Assembly (NCBI GenBank): GCA_922989275.2
Contig: OV277858.1
Location: 10,230,001-10,294,000 of the forward strand
Length of the DNA: 64,000 nt
Source: Gari tellinella
Taxonomy: Eukaryota; Mollusca; Bivalvia; Cardiida; Psammobiidae
Reading direction: 5' to 3'
Shown here: positions 55,255 through 64,000 of the stretch, in pieces
Layout of the letters: the number at the start of each line of letters is the position of its first letter
How positions within the stretch are numbered: the first letter of the stretch is position 1
The notes under the pieces: model-generated
Database searches by the model: none
Seen by the model: the letters and a program-made list of their open reading frames with translations, nothing else
Told to the model about the DNA's origin: nothing
Position numbers and translations under genes: made by a program

Positions 55255-56414
55255 GTGGGGTGTCTGTATCAAACTTTGGAGCACTCGGAGAGACAATGGG
55301 AGGGAGCCATACCACTTTGAAAGACACTAGGAGGGCACAGCAACACTTGAAAGGACGCGGGGTGGGCTGCATAACACTCAGAAAGACACTGGAGGGCCAC
55401 TATACACTAGGAATGACATTGGAAGGGATCAGAAACACTCGGAAAGACGCAGGGGGCTAAGGAACAATCTGAAAGACGCTGGGAGGACTATGGAACAATC
55501 GGAGAGACAATGAGAGGAAGCACGACCACTTGGAAAGACGCCTGGAGGACTCGAGATCACTCGGAAGGACGAGGGGAAGGCTGCAGAACACTCGGAAAGA
55601 CACCTGGAGGGCCCAGAATCACTCGGAATGACACTGCGAGGGATCACACGGAAAGTCACTATGAGGGCTAAGGAACTCTCGGAAAGACGCTGAGAGGGAT
55701 TTGGAGCACTCGGGGATACAATGGCAGGGCTCCATACCACTAAGAAATGCACAGAGAGGGTTCAGGAACATTGGGAAGGAAGCTGTGCATGCTGCATGAC
55801 ACTCAGAATAACACTGGGAGGGGACTGTGTGGGCTCAGGAACTCTCGCAAAGACGCTAGGAGGGCTCATGAACACTCGGATAGATGCTGGAGTGCTTTTG
55901 AGCACTTTGTGAGACTCTGAAAGGGAGCAAGATCACTCTGAAAGACATTTGGAGGACTAAGAAACACTCGGCTGAATGCTGGGAGGGCTGCAAAATACTC
56001 GGAAAGACACTGGGAGGGCTCAGGAACACTACGAAAGACGCTGGGATGATTCAGGAACAGTGAACGACGCTAGTAGGGCTGCAAAAATATCGGAAAGACA
56101 CTGCGAGAACTCAGGATATTCGGATGAACGCTGGTAGGGCTGCAGAACACTCGGAAACACACTGAAAGGGATCAGGAATACTCGGAAATACTCGTGGATG
56201 CTTCAAGGACACTCTGAAAGACGCTGGAGGTAATTTAAGTACTTGGAAATACAATGTGGGGAGCCACATCACTGGGAGAGACATTAGGAGGACTCAGGAA
56301 CCCTCGGATTGACGTCTGGAGGGCTACAGAACACTCTGAATGACCTTGGGGTCAGAAACACTCGGAAAGACGCTGGAAGGGATTCGAAATACTCTGAAAA
56401 AGCTGGGAGGGTTT
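55255..56414. repeat. 31 bp minisatellite, block 1
   Basis: The degenerate unit of about 31 bp reads 'aacactcggaaagac' then 'gctgggagggctcagg' and repeats more than 30 times. Variant units ('ggagagacaatg...gagg.agc') recur at 55287, 55501 and 55712, about seven monomers apart. ORFs on both strands are read-through. Confidence 0.9.
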
Positions 56415-56415
56415 T

Positions 56416-56792
56416 GTATGACTTTTCAATACTTTATACTACCTTACCACATAATTTAATAAAAGCTAAACTTATACAACTTATTGAAAATACTTTTGCC
56501 AGAGAAAGGAAACTATTTCTGGCGTGTAATACTGATCGTGCATTTTTGTTGCAAATGACACGGTTAAGCATTACACTATGTGCACATGTGCCGATGTCTG
56601 TAAAGCACTATCATTTCTTATGGATACTATTTATGTACGTTTGGGGAGTACCATATACCGCCAAGTGATTGGTATCCCTATGGGAACAAACTGCGCGCCC
56701 CTTGTCGCAGACCTATTTTTGTACTCTTATGAGAGGGACTTTAAGCTAAGTCTAAAACCTGATGCACAGGCAGATATGATCAAAGCCTTTAA
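56416..56792 (+). pseudogene. Reverse transcriptase, N-side of catalytic core
   Basis: The frame starts FSILYTTLPHNLIKAKL, the RT motif with the first catalytic region. A frameshift near 56550-56580 moves into the next frame, which carries YRQVIGIPMGTNCAPL and ADLFLYSYERDF, the G-x-P-M-G RT motif. The coding sequence is cut at Lys-Ala-Phe by the TTAA transposon and resumes at 58332 in the same frame. Together with the stops downstream, the frameshift makes this an inactive copy. Confidence 0.85.
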
Positions 56793-56925
56793 AGGGACTC
56801 ACAACCAGATGGTGTACTTGTCAAAATAAAATACTCAAATAAAAGCAAATTTGTGGCATTATTTGGCTTCTGAAATTAAAAAAATATTATCAGTCCAAAA
56901 AAAGTCTCAAGAATCGTCACCGAAT

Positions 56926-57950
56926 CTTATGCTGCGTTTACACTCAGCCACGATAGCCGCGATGCCCACGATTTGAGGGAATCGCGGTGAGCTTGGCGGA
57001 CCGTGAAACGAATCATGGTGATCTTGAGAGAGCGTGGAAGAATCGGGAGAATCGCAAGGATCGTGGTAGATTTTTTGACGGTCAAAAATGTTGGCACGTT
57101 TATGCCGACTGGTTTTTATATCGTGAGAGAGCGTAATAGAACTTGGGAATCTTAGTAGAGCGTAGTACAGCTTAACAGAGCTTAATAGATCTTAACAGAA
57201 CGCACCACATCCTGAAGCTCAAACGTAGGGGATCTTTGTTAACTTGGAAAGACGATTTTTTAAGTTTGTACATGTATTATAAAGTTAATATAGTGCTCCC
57301 TCCCTACAACGGCCCTCCAAACAGCGACTAATTATTTACAATGGAACTTACCGAAGTTTCCTTTAAACAAGACAATAACCGTATTTCAAGCGCTTTCACT
57401 GCTGGAATTGTGTCTGCTAAAACTTTTCGTCTGCTTCTTTTCCTCAAAATTACATAAAAATTGACGTTTTGCTAGAGTAAATATAAATACGAGTGACAGG
57501 TTAAGCTTCCCACCATATATTTTCAGATGCGTCATCCCAATGTAATCAGAGTTTGACACCAGCATCCAGAGAATAAATGGGTGGCCCATGCCACCTTTTT
57601 ATACCCCAATCGTGCTCAAAACGCAACAATTTTGGTGAAATCGTTGCCATAAATCGCAGGAGAGCGTAACAGAACGTAACATCGTCTTATATCTTAACAG
57701 AACGTCATAAAACGTGATAGCGTATCATGGTTACCGTAAGAGAGCTTGAGAGAACGTGATGAAATCGTGGTAGATCCTCATCAGAATCTTGTTGGGTTCG
57801 AAACAAAATGCTGCAGGAGGTAACACGGCGTGCATAGAGCGTAATAAAGCGTGGTATAGCGTAGAAAAAGATAATAAATCGTGAAGCTCTGCACTTTTTC
57901 TAAATCGTGGCCATCGTAGCTATCGTGGCTGAGTGTAAACGCAGCATAAG
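56926..57950. mobile_element. 1.0 kb inverted-repeat element inside the TTAA transposon
   Basis: CTTATGCTGCGTTTACACTC plus AGCCACGATAG is perfectly mirrored at the right end (over 30 bp). A TA duplication is possible. The interior is built of short degenerate units such as 'agagcgtaatagaac' and 'agagcttaatagatc' in both halves. The 67-codon minus frame at 57386-57589 is not convincing. Confidence 0.85.
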
Positions 57951-58109
57951 TTTTTTAGATATTTTCTATCGTTTTTGTATAGCGTCAGCTGACGGTATAG
58001 TTGTTGTTGCTTCTCTACACGGGTTCATACATAAACCCGGGCCGAAAAAAGTATTATCTATCGCTACCATTGAAGTACGTTAACTCGCTACCATATATAT
58101 AGAGATCGA

Positions 58110-58195
58110 TGGTAGCCGAGGTAGTAAAGGCGTTTCCTCTGTTTCATGTTTGTCTCCGAATGGAGGATCACGGGTTCGAATCCCACCAGAGCTAC
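58110..58195 (+). pseudogene. tRNA-Ser/Leu-like sequence followed by a T run
   Basis: In 86 nt, 'tagccgaggtag' resembles box A of type II tRNAs (compare GCCGAG..GGTAAAGGC), CTCCGAATGGAG forms a variable-arm hairpin and GGGTTCGAATCCC is a perfect T-arm with box B. GGTAGC pairs with terminal GCTACC. The anticodon stem does not pair, so it is not a functional tRNA. A run of about 16 T (58196-58211) follows directly and could act as a Pol III terminator. Confidence 0.6.
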
Positions 58196-58331
58196 CTTTT
58201 TTTTTTTTTTGAAATGCATTTTTTAACAAAATTTATTATCCTAAACTAAATCTTACCCATTTATATAAGCATTTGACATATATTTACAAATTACCATTTT
58301 TGATGCTAAATCCGGTTGCGAGCCTCTTTAA

Positions 58332-59093
58332 CAATACATCGCGCTATTTAGATGATATTTCTAATATAGACAACCCATTTTTTATTACGTTGTTTCCTTT
58401 TATTTACCCAAAATAACTGCGCCTTAATAAAACAAACGAGTCAAATTTGTCTGCATCATCTTCAGATTTGGATCTTTTAATAAATAACGGAATTGTTTCT
58501 TCTAAGATTTACGATAAACGAGATGATTTTGATTTTAGTATTGTAAATTATCCTCATCTAGATGGCGTTGTTCCCCGTTCTACATCTTACGGGGTTTAAA
58601 TTTCACAACTCATTCGTTTTGCTAGGGCCTGTACCTCTGTTGAGGACTTCCACATTCGAAATAAAACAATAACTGAACATCTTCTTAAACAGGGATACAG
58701 ATTTCATAACTCCGTAAAACATTTTCTTAATTATTTTATTGAAATCTTCCTCTCATTGACAAGTATAAATGTAACTTAAAGTCTTTTCTGCGCCAAGGTA
58801 TTTCACATCCGGAGTTTTATGGTGATGTAATTTACAGACTTCGTAAGATTCTTGGAAATATGCTTTTTCAAAACCTGTTTGTGAAACGTATTAGATCTTT
58901 CCTCCAAAAAAATAACTATATTGCTACACACTTCAAGTTTGGTTATCGATTAATCTACAATTATTTGGCGACACTTCTTACCCGTCGTGTAAAAGCCTTT
59001 ATAGGATTCTACGACGTATTGATACAGATACAGATACAGACAATTGATAACTATGCTTTCCTCTTTGGTTGTGCGACGACAAACAGGGCTTAG
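58332..59093 (+). pseudogene. Reverse transcriptase, YLDD box and C-terminal region
   Basis: It continues the RT after the inserted transposon. YLDD, the catalytic metal-binding box, is at 58345-58356. Further recognisable segments are SSKIYDKRDDFDF, ISQLIRFARAC and LKQGYRFHNS. Stops at 58414-58416 and 58597-58599 interrupt the frame. A frameshift near 58740 moves to the frame that ends with NYAFLFGCATTNRA and a stop at 59091-59093. The lesions show an old, inactive copy. Confidence 0.85.
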
Positions 59094-59701
59094 CACTACA
59101 TGAGTGTTTATCTCTAAAGCCGTCTTTAACCGGGAGAGTTATGTCGGATTTCGTGCATTGTTTTTTCTCTCTCCCTCTCTGTCATACCCTGAACACACCA
59201 TTGTCTTACAGGTACTCGTGACTACGGACTAGTCGCTTGAGTACAAATTTACTGTTGACATAGTGGATTATTTTTAACACGGGCTTGAATGTTTTATTCC
59301 TTCCCGTGTTACTAATACTCTTCTTGTCATATATTTTTTGTTAGATGTTTTACATGTATTTATTTACTGTGTTGGCGGTTATTTTATTTTTAAAGGTTGT
59401 GGAACAGGGTTTATATTTTTTGAACACTGCTCGTCTTTATAGGTGAATCTAGGAGACAATAATGAGGTTGGGCGCCCCTTATTGATTGCTACTGACTGTA
59501 CCAATGCGGGCTCCTATATTAACTTTGCTTTATGTTTGTTTTGAGTGTTATTTTCTATTTAGTGTGCAGATGAAGGAATGATATTGCGCGTTTGTGCATG
59601 AGTGTGTGTTTGTTATGGTATTACATTATGTGTTCTGCTTGAGGGGTGGGTGTATTGTTTGTATTGCGTTTTCTGCTTGAGTCTCTCGTATTTATTTATT
59701 T

Positions 59702-60275
59702 GAAGCACTCGGAAAAACACTCGGAGGGACCAGAAACACTCTAAAAGACGCTGGAATGACTTAGGACCATTCGAAAAGACACTGTTAGGGCGCCAGACCA
59801 TTCATAAACACACAGGGGGGACTCAGTAACACTCGAATGGACGCTGGGAGGACTGCATGACACTCGCAAAGACATTGGGAGGGATCACTATGAAAGACGC
59901 GGGGAGGACTCAGGAACACTCATAACGACGCTGGGAGGGCTGCAAAACACTCGGAAACACAAAAGGAGGGCCTAGAAAAAAAACTCGGAAATACGCTGGG
60001 AGGCATTAGGGACACTCTGAAAGACGCTGGAATGATGTTGGAGCATTCGGAAATACAATGGGAGGACCCGGACACTTAGAAGGACGCTATGAAGGCTGTA
60101 GAACACTCGGAAAGAAACTGGGAAGAATCAGAAGAACACTCGGAAAGAAGCTGGGAGGGCTTTGCAGCACTGGGAGAGTCACTAGGAGGGAGCCAGACTA
60201 CTCGGAAAGACATTGGGATGACTCAGGAACACTCGGACGGACGATTGGAGGGCAGTCGGCACTGAAAAATTCACC
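59702..60275. repeat. 31 bp minisatellite, block 2
   Basis: It has the same unit as block 1 ('aacactcggaaagac', 'gctgggagg'), about 17 more copies. It is the continuation of one array split by the reverse-transcriptase element. Confidence 0.9.
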
Positions 60276-61047
60276 AACATCTCGAAGAAGACCTAGCCAA
60301 GGACTACACTGAGATCATGAGCCAAGTCATTTTCATGTTAAGGGTGTATCAAACTCATGAATGTTGGAAATTTTCAAAGTATATGAAAACACTTTATGAT
60401 GGATTTTGTACTGAAGAGCTATTTAAGATGAGTGAAAACATAGAAAAAGTGTACATTTTGGTGTACAACTTTTGGCTCTAAGGCCATTTTAAAAGGTGTA
60501 CCATTTTCAAACAGTCCGCTTCAATAAAATCCATTTCAAATGAAAACAACCATGATCATTTGGTTTTGTGTTATTTATTTCATGTGTATAGTAGTATTTC
60601 TTCATACAAACACTAATTTAAAACAAAACAGGCACCAAATGTGACATTTATAAAGCTCTAAATATCATCGATATGTTATTTTTTTATTAAGTTTGTAAAG
60701 GGAGATACCTCCTTTTTCCTCAATAAGTCAACATTTTCAACACTAACCTATCAATTTATTTTCATAATTTCAATTGCCTATTTGGTCTTCATTTAGTTTA
60801 TGTATGTCAAAATACTTCCTAAGACATAAAATACATAAGGAAAAATAAAATTACCATGTTTGTTGTTATTTAAAATACATTTTATTGAAGCTTGTACTTT
60901 AAATTTGACAACATTTGAGAAAAGTCAGAATTTGACACATCTTTTCCAAATTGCCGTAGTGCAAAATAATGCACACCAACATATGATCTTTTTCCTGTTT
61001 GTCAGTTAGGTTGCCATAGTAACGCAATCCTAAAAAGGACACAAATC
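60276..61047. other. No recognised feature
   Basis: AT-rich sequence just downstream of the minus-strand terminal exon, so it may include that gene's 3' UTR. AATAAA-type signals occur on both strands, for example 'tttatt' near 60665 in minus sense. Nothing is assigned. Confidence 0.35.
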
Positions 61048-61302
61048 TCAGTTTTTGTATGGATTTTGAGAATATTTAACGTCCTGATAGACATTGCGAA
61101 CACATGGCCTCACAATATTAAACAGGTACTTCTGGCGAGCGGTAGATATTTCTGCAGGCTGTAGCACGTGTGGCAGGCGTTCGTTGGGGAAATCGACGTC
61201 ACGTGACCTCAGAATATCATATCTTATCTCATCAACGTCATCACTCTCTTTCACAAGAACGACGTCAGACTTGTCCTGTTGAAGCGGAAATGCTGATAGT
61301 TC
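61048..61302 (-). CDS. Terminal exon of an unrecognised protein-coding gene
   Basis: On the minus strand a strong acceptor (ttttactttcag, just above 61302) is followed by an open frame of 84 codons to the TGA at 61048-61050. Composition is protein-like: acidic VKESDDVDEIRYDIL, then FPNERLPHVLQPAE and FNIVRPCVRNVYQDV. I do not recognise the family and see no zinc finger, signal peptide or membrane segment. The frame continues upstream of the acceptor only by chance into intron sequence. An exon candidate of the same strand lies at 62506-62639, but its phase does not fit this one directly. Confidence 0.5.
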   Translation of the reverse strand, partial: ELSAFPLQQDKSDVVLVKESDDVDEIRYDILRSRDVDFPNERLPHVLQPAEISTARQKYLFNIVRPCVRNVYQDVKYSQNPYKN

Positions 61303-62505
61303 CTGAAAGTAAAATAGACAAATGTTTTTTTTAGATCTATATAATTTTGCCTCAGAATGTTTGTTCACCCTTTCTTCAATAAAGATTTACTTAAGGTTCC
61401 ACCTAATTAACTGAATTTTACTTACATGCATGAAAGTGACAATTCAATAATTATGTAGCCCTGTAGTATAGATCTAGTATAAGAATAAGCCAGCATTTAC
61501 TGATCTCTATTATACATCTCCTATAGGAACATACTTTTTCATCTGAGACTTTTCTTTTTGGAAAAGCGTCAAAAGATTGATATGTGAAAAAAATGCTAAA
61601 CTTAATTTATCCATAATTTGAATATTTAAGTTTATAAGGCTCGATCAAGAGTATCTTAATAAAGAAGTGTCTAATGTATATGGTATTGTGCTTGTGTTGC
61701 TCTTGTTTTATTTATTGAAATAAACAAACAGTATAAGTAAAATATTCATAAAACAGACAGGGGCGTGGCCGACGATACGCAATTACGCACATGCGTAACA
61801 TCAATTGGAAAAAAAGAAAAATCAAACATGGCCAAAATGTGACATTGAAGGTTTAAAAGATGTAGCGTGAGGTTTGGTGGGTGGGGTGTGTTTAGACCTT
61901 AATGTCTTAAGTATAAATCACTCTAAACACGCTTCAGAGCTCAACATTTCAGTTCTAATTTCTATTTTTTCCCGTTGGAGGTTTCCGGACCCCCCCTCCC
62001 GAAACCAACATTCATCAATTTCAAGTTTCAGAAACTCAAAAAGTTAGTAACTACATGTACAAAATCGGCAGCCTAAAGCCTATGGTGCTACTATCACCCC
62101 GGATAGGTGAATGTGGATATATAACGGGGCTTTGATCAAAATTGATAGTATTCAAAGCCCTCAACCCCTAAAATAACACTTCAGGGCTTACAGTGTCAGT
62201 TCTAATTTCCTTTTTTTTTCTCGGGGTACGTCCCCTGGACTCCAACCAACGTTTGTCGATATCAAGTCCATGTAGATCTATTAGAAACTTAAAAACTCAG
62301 TAGATCTAATGCAAAGTCGGCATCTTACATGTAATATACCTCTCATGCGTTGAAATCTCGAATACTTTTAGCTGAGCTAACTTTAAGTTAGTCACAAAAA
62401 CCTTCTTATGTCTTATATAAGGGAGCTTTAAACATTGTATGGTTAACATAGATTTCTCTCAATCAATACATTTTAATCTGGAATAGACTCTAAATAGGTC
62501 CTGAC
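61303..62505 (-). other. Inferred intronic sequence with two repeat copies
   Basis: Two related 250 bp segments (about 61905-62060 and 62150-62310) share 'cttcagagctcaacatttcagttctaatttc', a C-rich GGACCCCCCCTCC-type block and 'atcaatttcaagt'. No further exon was found on the minus strand. A small exon in between cannot be excluded and would be needed to reconcile the phases. Confidence 0.4.
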
Positions 62506-62639
62506 CTGATGTTTGACGTCCAGCTCTCGATCATCAGTCTGAGTCTAGACAAACGCCTAAAAGCGCCCAGGTCAGTTTCTTCTTGAGATCCAAATGGTGT
62601 GGCCGTGTACGTTCTATCAAACAGCAGACTCTCTAAATC
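62506..62639 (-). CDS. Internal exon candidate, unrecognised gene
   Basis: On the minus strand the acceptor ttttcttttcag precedes 134 bp open in one frame, reading DLESLLFDRTYTATPFG then DLGAFRRLSRLRLMIESW. It ends at CAG|GTCAGG, a valid donor. Two bases are left over, while the exon at 61302 begins in phase 0 after its acceptor. They are therefore separated by an unseen exon, use alternative sites, or belong to different genes. The family is not recognised. Earlier exons would lie beyond 62639, possibly outside the window. Confidence 0.45.
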
Positions 62640-62742
62640 CTGAAAAGAAAATTAATGAATATGAAAAATAATAATATATACACTTTTTTCATACAGTGGG
62701 GAAGACGCTATTTTTGTGATGAACGGTATCATTTCCCTTGCA

Positions 62743-62804
62743 GGCCGTTTGGTCCCAGATCAAACGCCCGGTAACCCGGCGTCTGACAAGGCTTCACACT
62801 GTTT
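62743..62804. repeat. Degenerate palindrome family A
   Basis: 'ccgtttggtcccagatcaaacgcc' pairs imperfectly with 'ggcgtctgacaaggcttcacactgtttg'. Confidence 0.6.
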
Positions 62805-62897
62805 GCCCCTGAGATTAAAATAGCTGGATCTACATCTACATATAGCTAGACTATTAGTATTGTAAAAAGAAAGTAGATGGGTTTCCCAGAACACGTG

Positions 62898-63252
62898 TGT
62901 CACCTGCCAGCAAGCATCAGTATAACATTTTCTTTCCATAAAAGAAATTTCATTTTAAAATATTCAGTAAAACAGCAGAGAGCATGAAAAGAAAATGTTG
63001 AAAAGAGGAATAAATCTCACAATCTTGATACAAGAGTTATGACCCTTCAAGCCCTTGTGCAATTATCTTCCACTTGTCAAGCTCTTTTCATTTATAAATG
63101 AAGTTTTATCTTCAAAGCTTCAGTAGAACACTCAAGACAGGAGTTATGAGGCGTGACACAAAAAGCGTGACGGACAGACAGACGGACGGACAGACAGACG
63201 GACGGACATGCAGACGCCGGAAAGTTATCCCTACGTGTCACCTCTGCCTATA
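62898..63252 (-). mobile_element. HINE-like element, TGTCACCTG family, minus strand
   Basis: Read on the minus strand it starts with GGCAGAGGTGACACGTAGGG, then a GTCC/GTCT tract (63171-63215) and 'aaaagcttcaag'-type sequence, ending at TGTCACCTG-like sequence near 62900. It matches the plus-strand element at 25785 but holds barely one monomer. Confidence 0.7.
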
Positions 63253-63626
63253 GGAGGAAAAACAAAAAGTGTATCGAATATTCTCCGTTTTGTGCTTTGC
63301 GTTTAAAAACGAGAAATAATAGATCTAACGTCTTCCCAACTATCAGATAAAATTTATTTCTTAGGAGGATACAATAATCTGAAATGCTTAATAATTATAG
63401 ATCTAGACCCATGTAATGTGGACTAAATTTAGATCTATGTCTAAACGCAAAGAATAAATTTAAAAAAAAACGCAGCTTATAGCCTTTAAAACTTTACCAG
63501 GGTTTTTTCTCTGCCTAGTTTCGACCCTACGTCGACAAACTTGGCTATCACACTTTACATGTAGAATATCCAATTATTCCATATGTAGCAGCCAGGGTTG
63601 AGTTTTTATGATTAAATGCTGAGAGA
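63253..63626. other. No recognised feature
   Basis: AT-rich with several AGATCT motifs; no gene. Confidence 0.4.
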
Positions 63627-63698
63627 TGTGTGGTATCTCAGTCGGAAGAGCACTTGTCCTGTAAGGAAGGGGTCCCAGGTTCGAGTCCAGATAGGGCT
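63627..63698 (+). pseudogene. tRNA-Thr-like sequence, probable SINE head
   Basis: TATCTCAGTCGGAAGAGCA is a D-arm/box A match and CAGGTTCGAGTCCAG a T-arm/box B match. The middle, 'cttgtcctgtaaggaagg', resembles tRNA-Thr(UGU) with TGT in the loop. The 5' and 3' acceptor strands do not pair, so it is not a working tRNA. The 3' flank carries another box B-like string (GAGTTCAAATCCC at 63762-63774), so a composite SINE is plausible. Confidence 0.6.
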
Positions 63699-64000
63699 TT
63701 GATATTTTCTCATCAGGTTTCATTTGGCGCCCATTGTGGTTTCTGTGACTGTATGGGCTCCGAGTTCAAATCCCCGGTCGTTATCATACACTGATAGAAA
63801 TTTGCGACGAATTTCAAGTTGTCGGTGGAGTATGTCACAGTGTGTAGGTTAATCGTCACAGCATTTTTGTTAGAAATGTCATTAGTCCACTATGTTTACA
63901 GTTAGAGACAGCGAGCTATTTTTAGACTTCAGGCGCTGTACTGAGGACGGCACCCGTCAAAAGTTATCTTGTCGTCACAGGGGTTCATTGATGAGACTAA
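63699..64000. other. Possible SINE body, otherwise unrecognised
   Basis: This follows the tRNA-like head. It contains 'gactgtatgggctccgagttcaaatccccgg' and 'tgacagaatttgcgacgaatttcaagtt'-like sequence with no poly-A or simple repeat tail before the window ends. Confidence 0.3.

Larger units (their letters stand above)
56793..58327. mobile_element. 1.54 kb TTAA-flanked DNA transposon inserted in the RT
   Basis: TTAA flanks both sides (56789-56792 and 58328-58331). The left end AGGGACTCACAACCAG and inverted right end AGAGGCTCGCAACCGG match at 12 of 16 positions, with the differences all transitions. The insertion plus one TTAA is 1539 bp, a multiple of three, and removing it rejoins the RT frame ahead of the YLDD box. 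TTAA duplication fits piggyBac or Kolobok. No transposase. It contains a further inverted-repeat element and a tRNA-like sequence. Confidence 0.8.
56415..59700 (+). mobile_element. 5'-truncated reverse-transcriptase element inside the minisatellite
   Basis: The element splits the 31 bp minisatellite. Its coding pieces lie at 56416-56792 and 58332-59093, separated by a TTAA-flanked transposon. A 3' untranslated region of about 600 bp (59094-59700) follows. The left junction lies inside the RT domain, so most of the 5' end was never copied or was lost. No LTRs are visible. A Penelope-like or related non-LTR element is likely; I am not certain of the clade. Confidence 0.8.

Noticed and set aside
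55429..55752. 107-codon minus-strand ORF rich in Ser/Pro/Leu
   Set aside because: It is a translation of the 31 bp minisatellite, open because 31-bp units drift in length.

Overview
The window reads as nuclear DNA of a mollusc, most likely a bivalve such as a heterodont clam. It is AT-rich, has very little coding sequence, GT-AG spliced exons, tRNA- and 5S-like pseudogenes, LINE, Tc1 and other retroelement relics, and a dense population of non-autonomous DNA transposons. Most characteristic are many elements with a 5' hairpin, a GTCC/GTCT microsatellite and tandem monomers of about 150-165 bp. That is the architecture of Helentron-derived HINE/'pearl'-type elements known from bivalves. The species assignment is inference; no prokaryotic or viral genome organisation is visible.

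Layout. 1-3576: HINE-like fragments, one split by a 1.0 kb TA-flanked MITE. 3577-12445: the best host-like gene. A zinc-finger plus tyrosine-recombinase-like exon (3577-5278, reading frame broken near 4.29 kb) joins in matching phase, across a 7 kb intron full of repeats, to a terminal exon (12234-12445). 12.5-19.7 kb: repeat arrays, three families of short palindromes, a 406 bp foldback and a 5'-truncated LINE. 19.7-23.9 kb: nested inverted repeats enclosing a dead Tc1-like transposase, then a 1.1 kb long-TIR element with an 8 bp target duplication. 25.6 kb: a possible exon made of 21-nt coding repeats. 30.9 kb: a second short element sharing the same terminus and an 8 bp duplication. 34.8-38.5 kb: three large inverted-repeat elements side by side, the first carrying a 5S rRNA-like sequence. 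39.2-45.1 kb: three well-preserved HINE-like elements, two of them abutting. 45.8-48.8 kb: a 3 kb element with terminal inverted repeats and its own tandem array. 50.2-54 kb: mostly unrecognised sequence. 54.0-55.0 kb: a TA-flanked MITE. 55.2-60.3 kb: a 31 bp minisatellite interrupted by a reverse-transcriptase element, itself interrupted inside the RT domain by a TTAA-flanked transposon that contains another inverted-repeat element. 61.0-62.6 kb: two exon candidates of an unrecognised minus-strand gene. The right edge has one more HINE copy and a tRNA-like sequence.

There is no operon-like gene cooperation. The organising logic is serial insertion, and target-site duplications let the order of several insertions be read directly. 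The strongest observations are the phase-matched split of the recombinase-like gene, the four-level nested insertion at 55-60 kb, the shared HINE architecture with chimeric junctions, and the matching elements at 22.8 and 30.9 kb.
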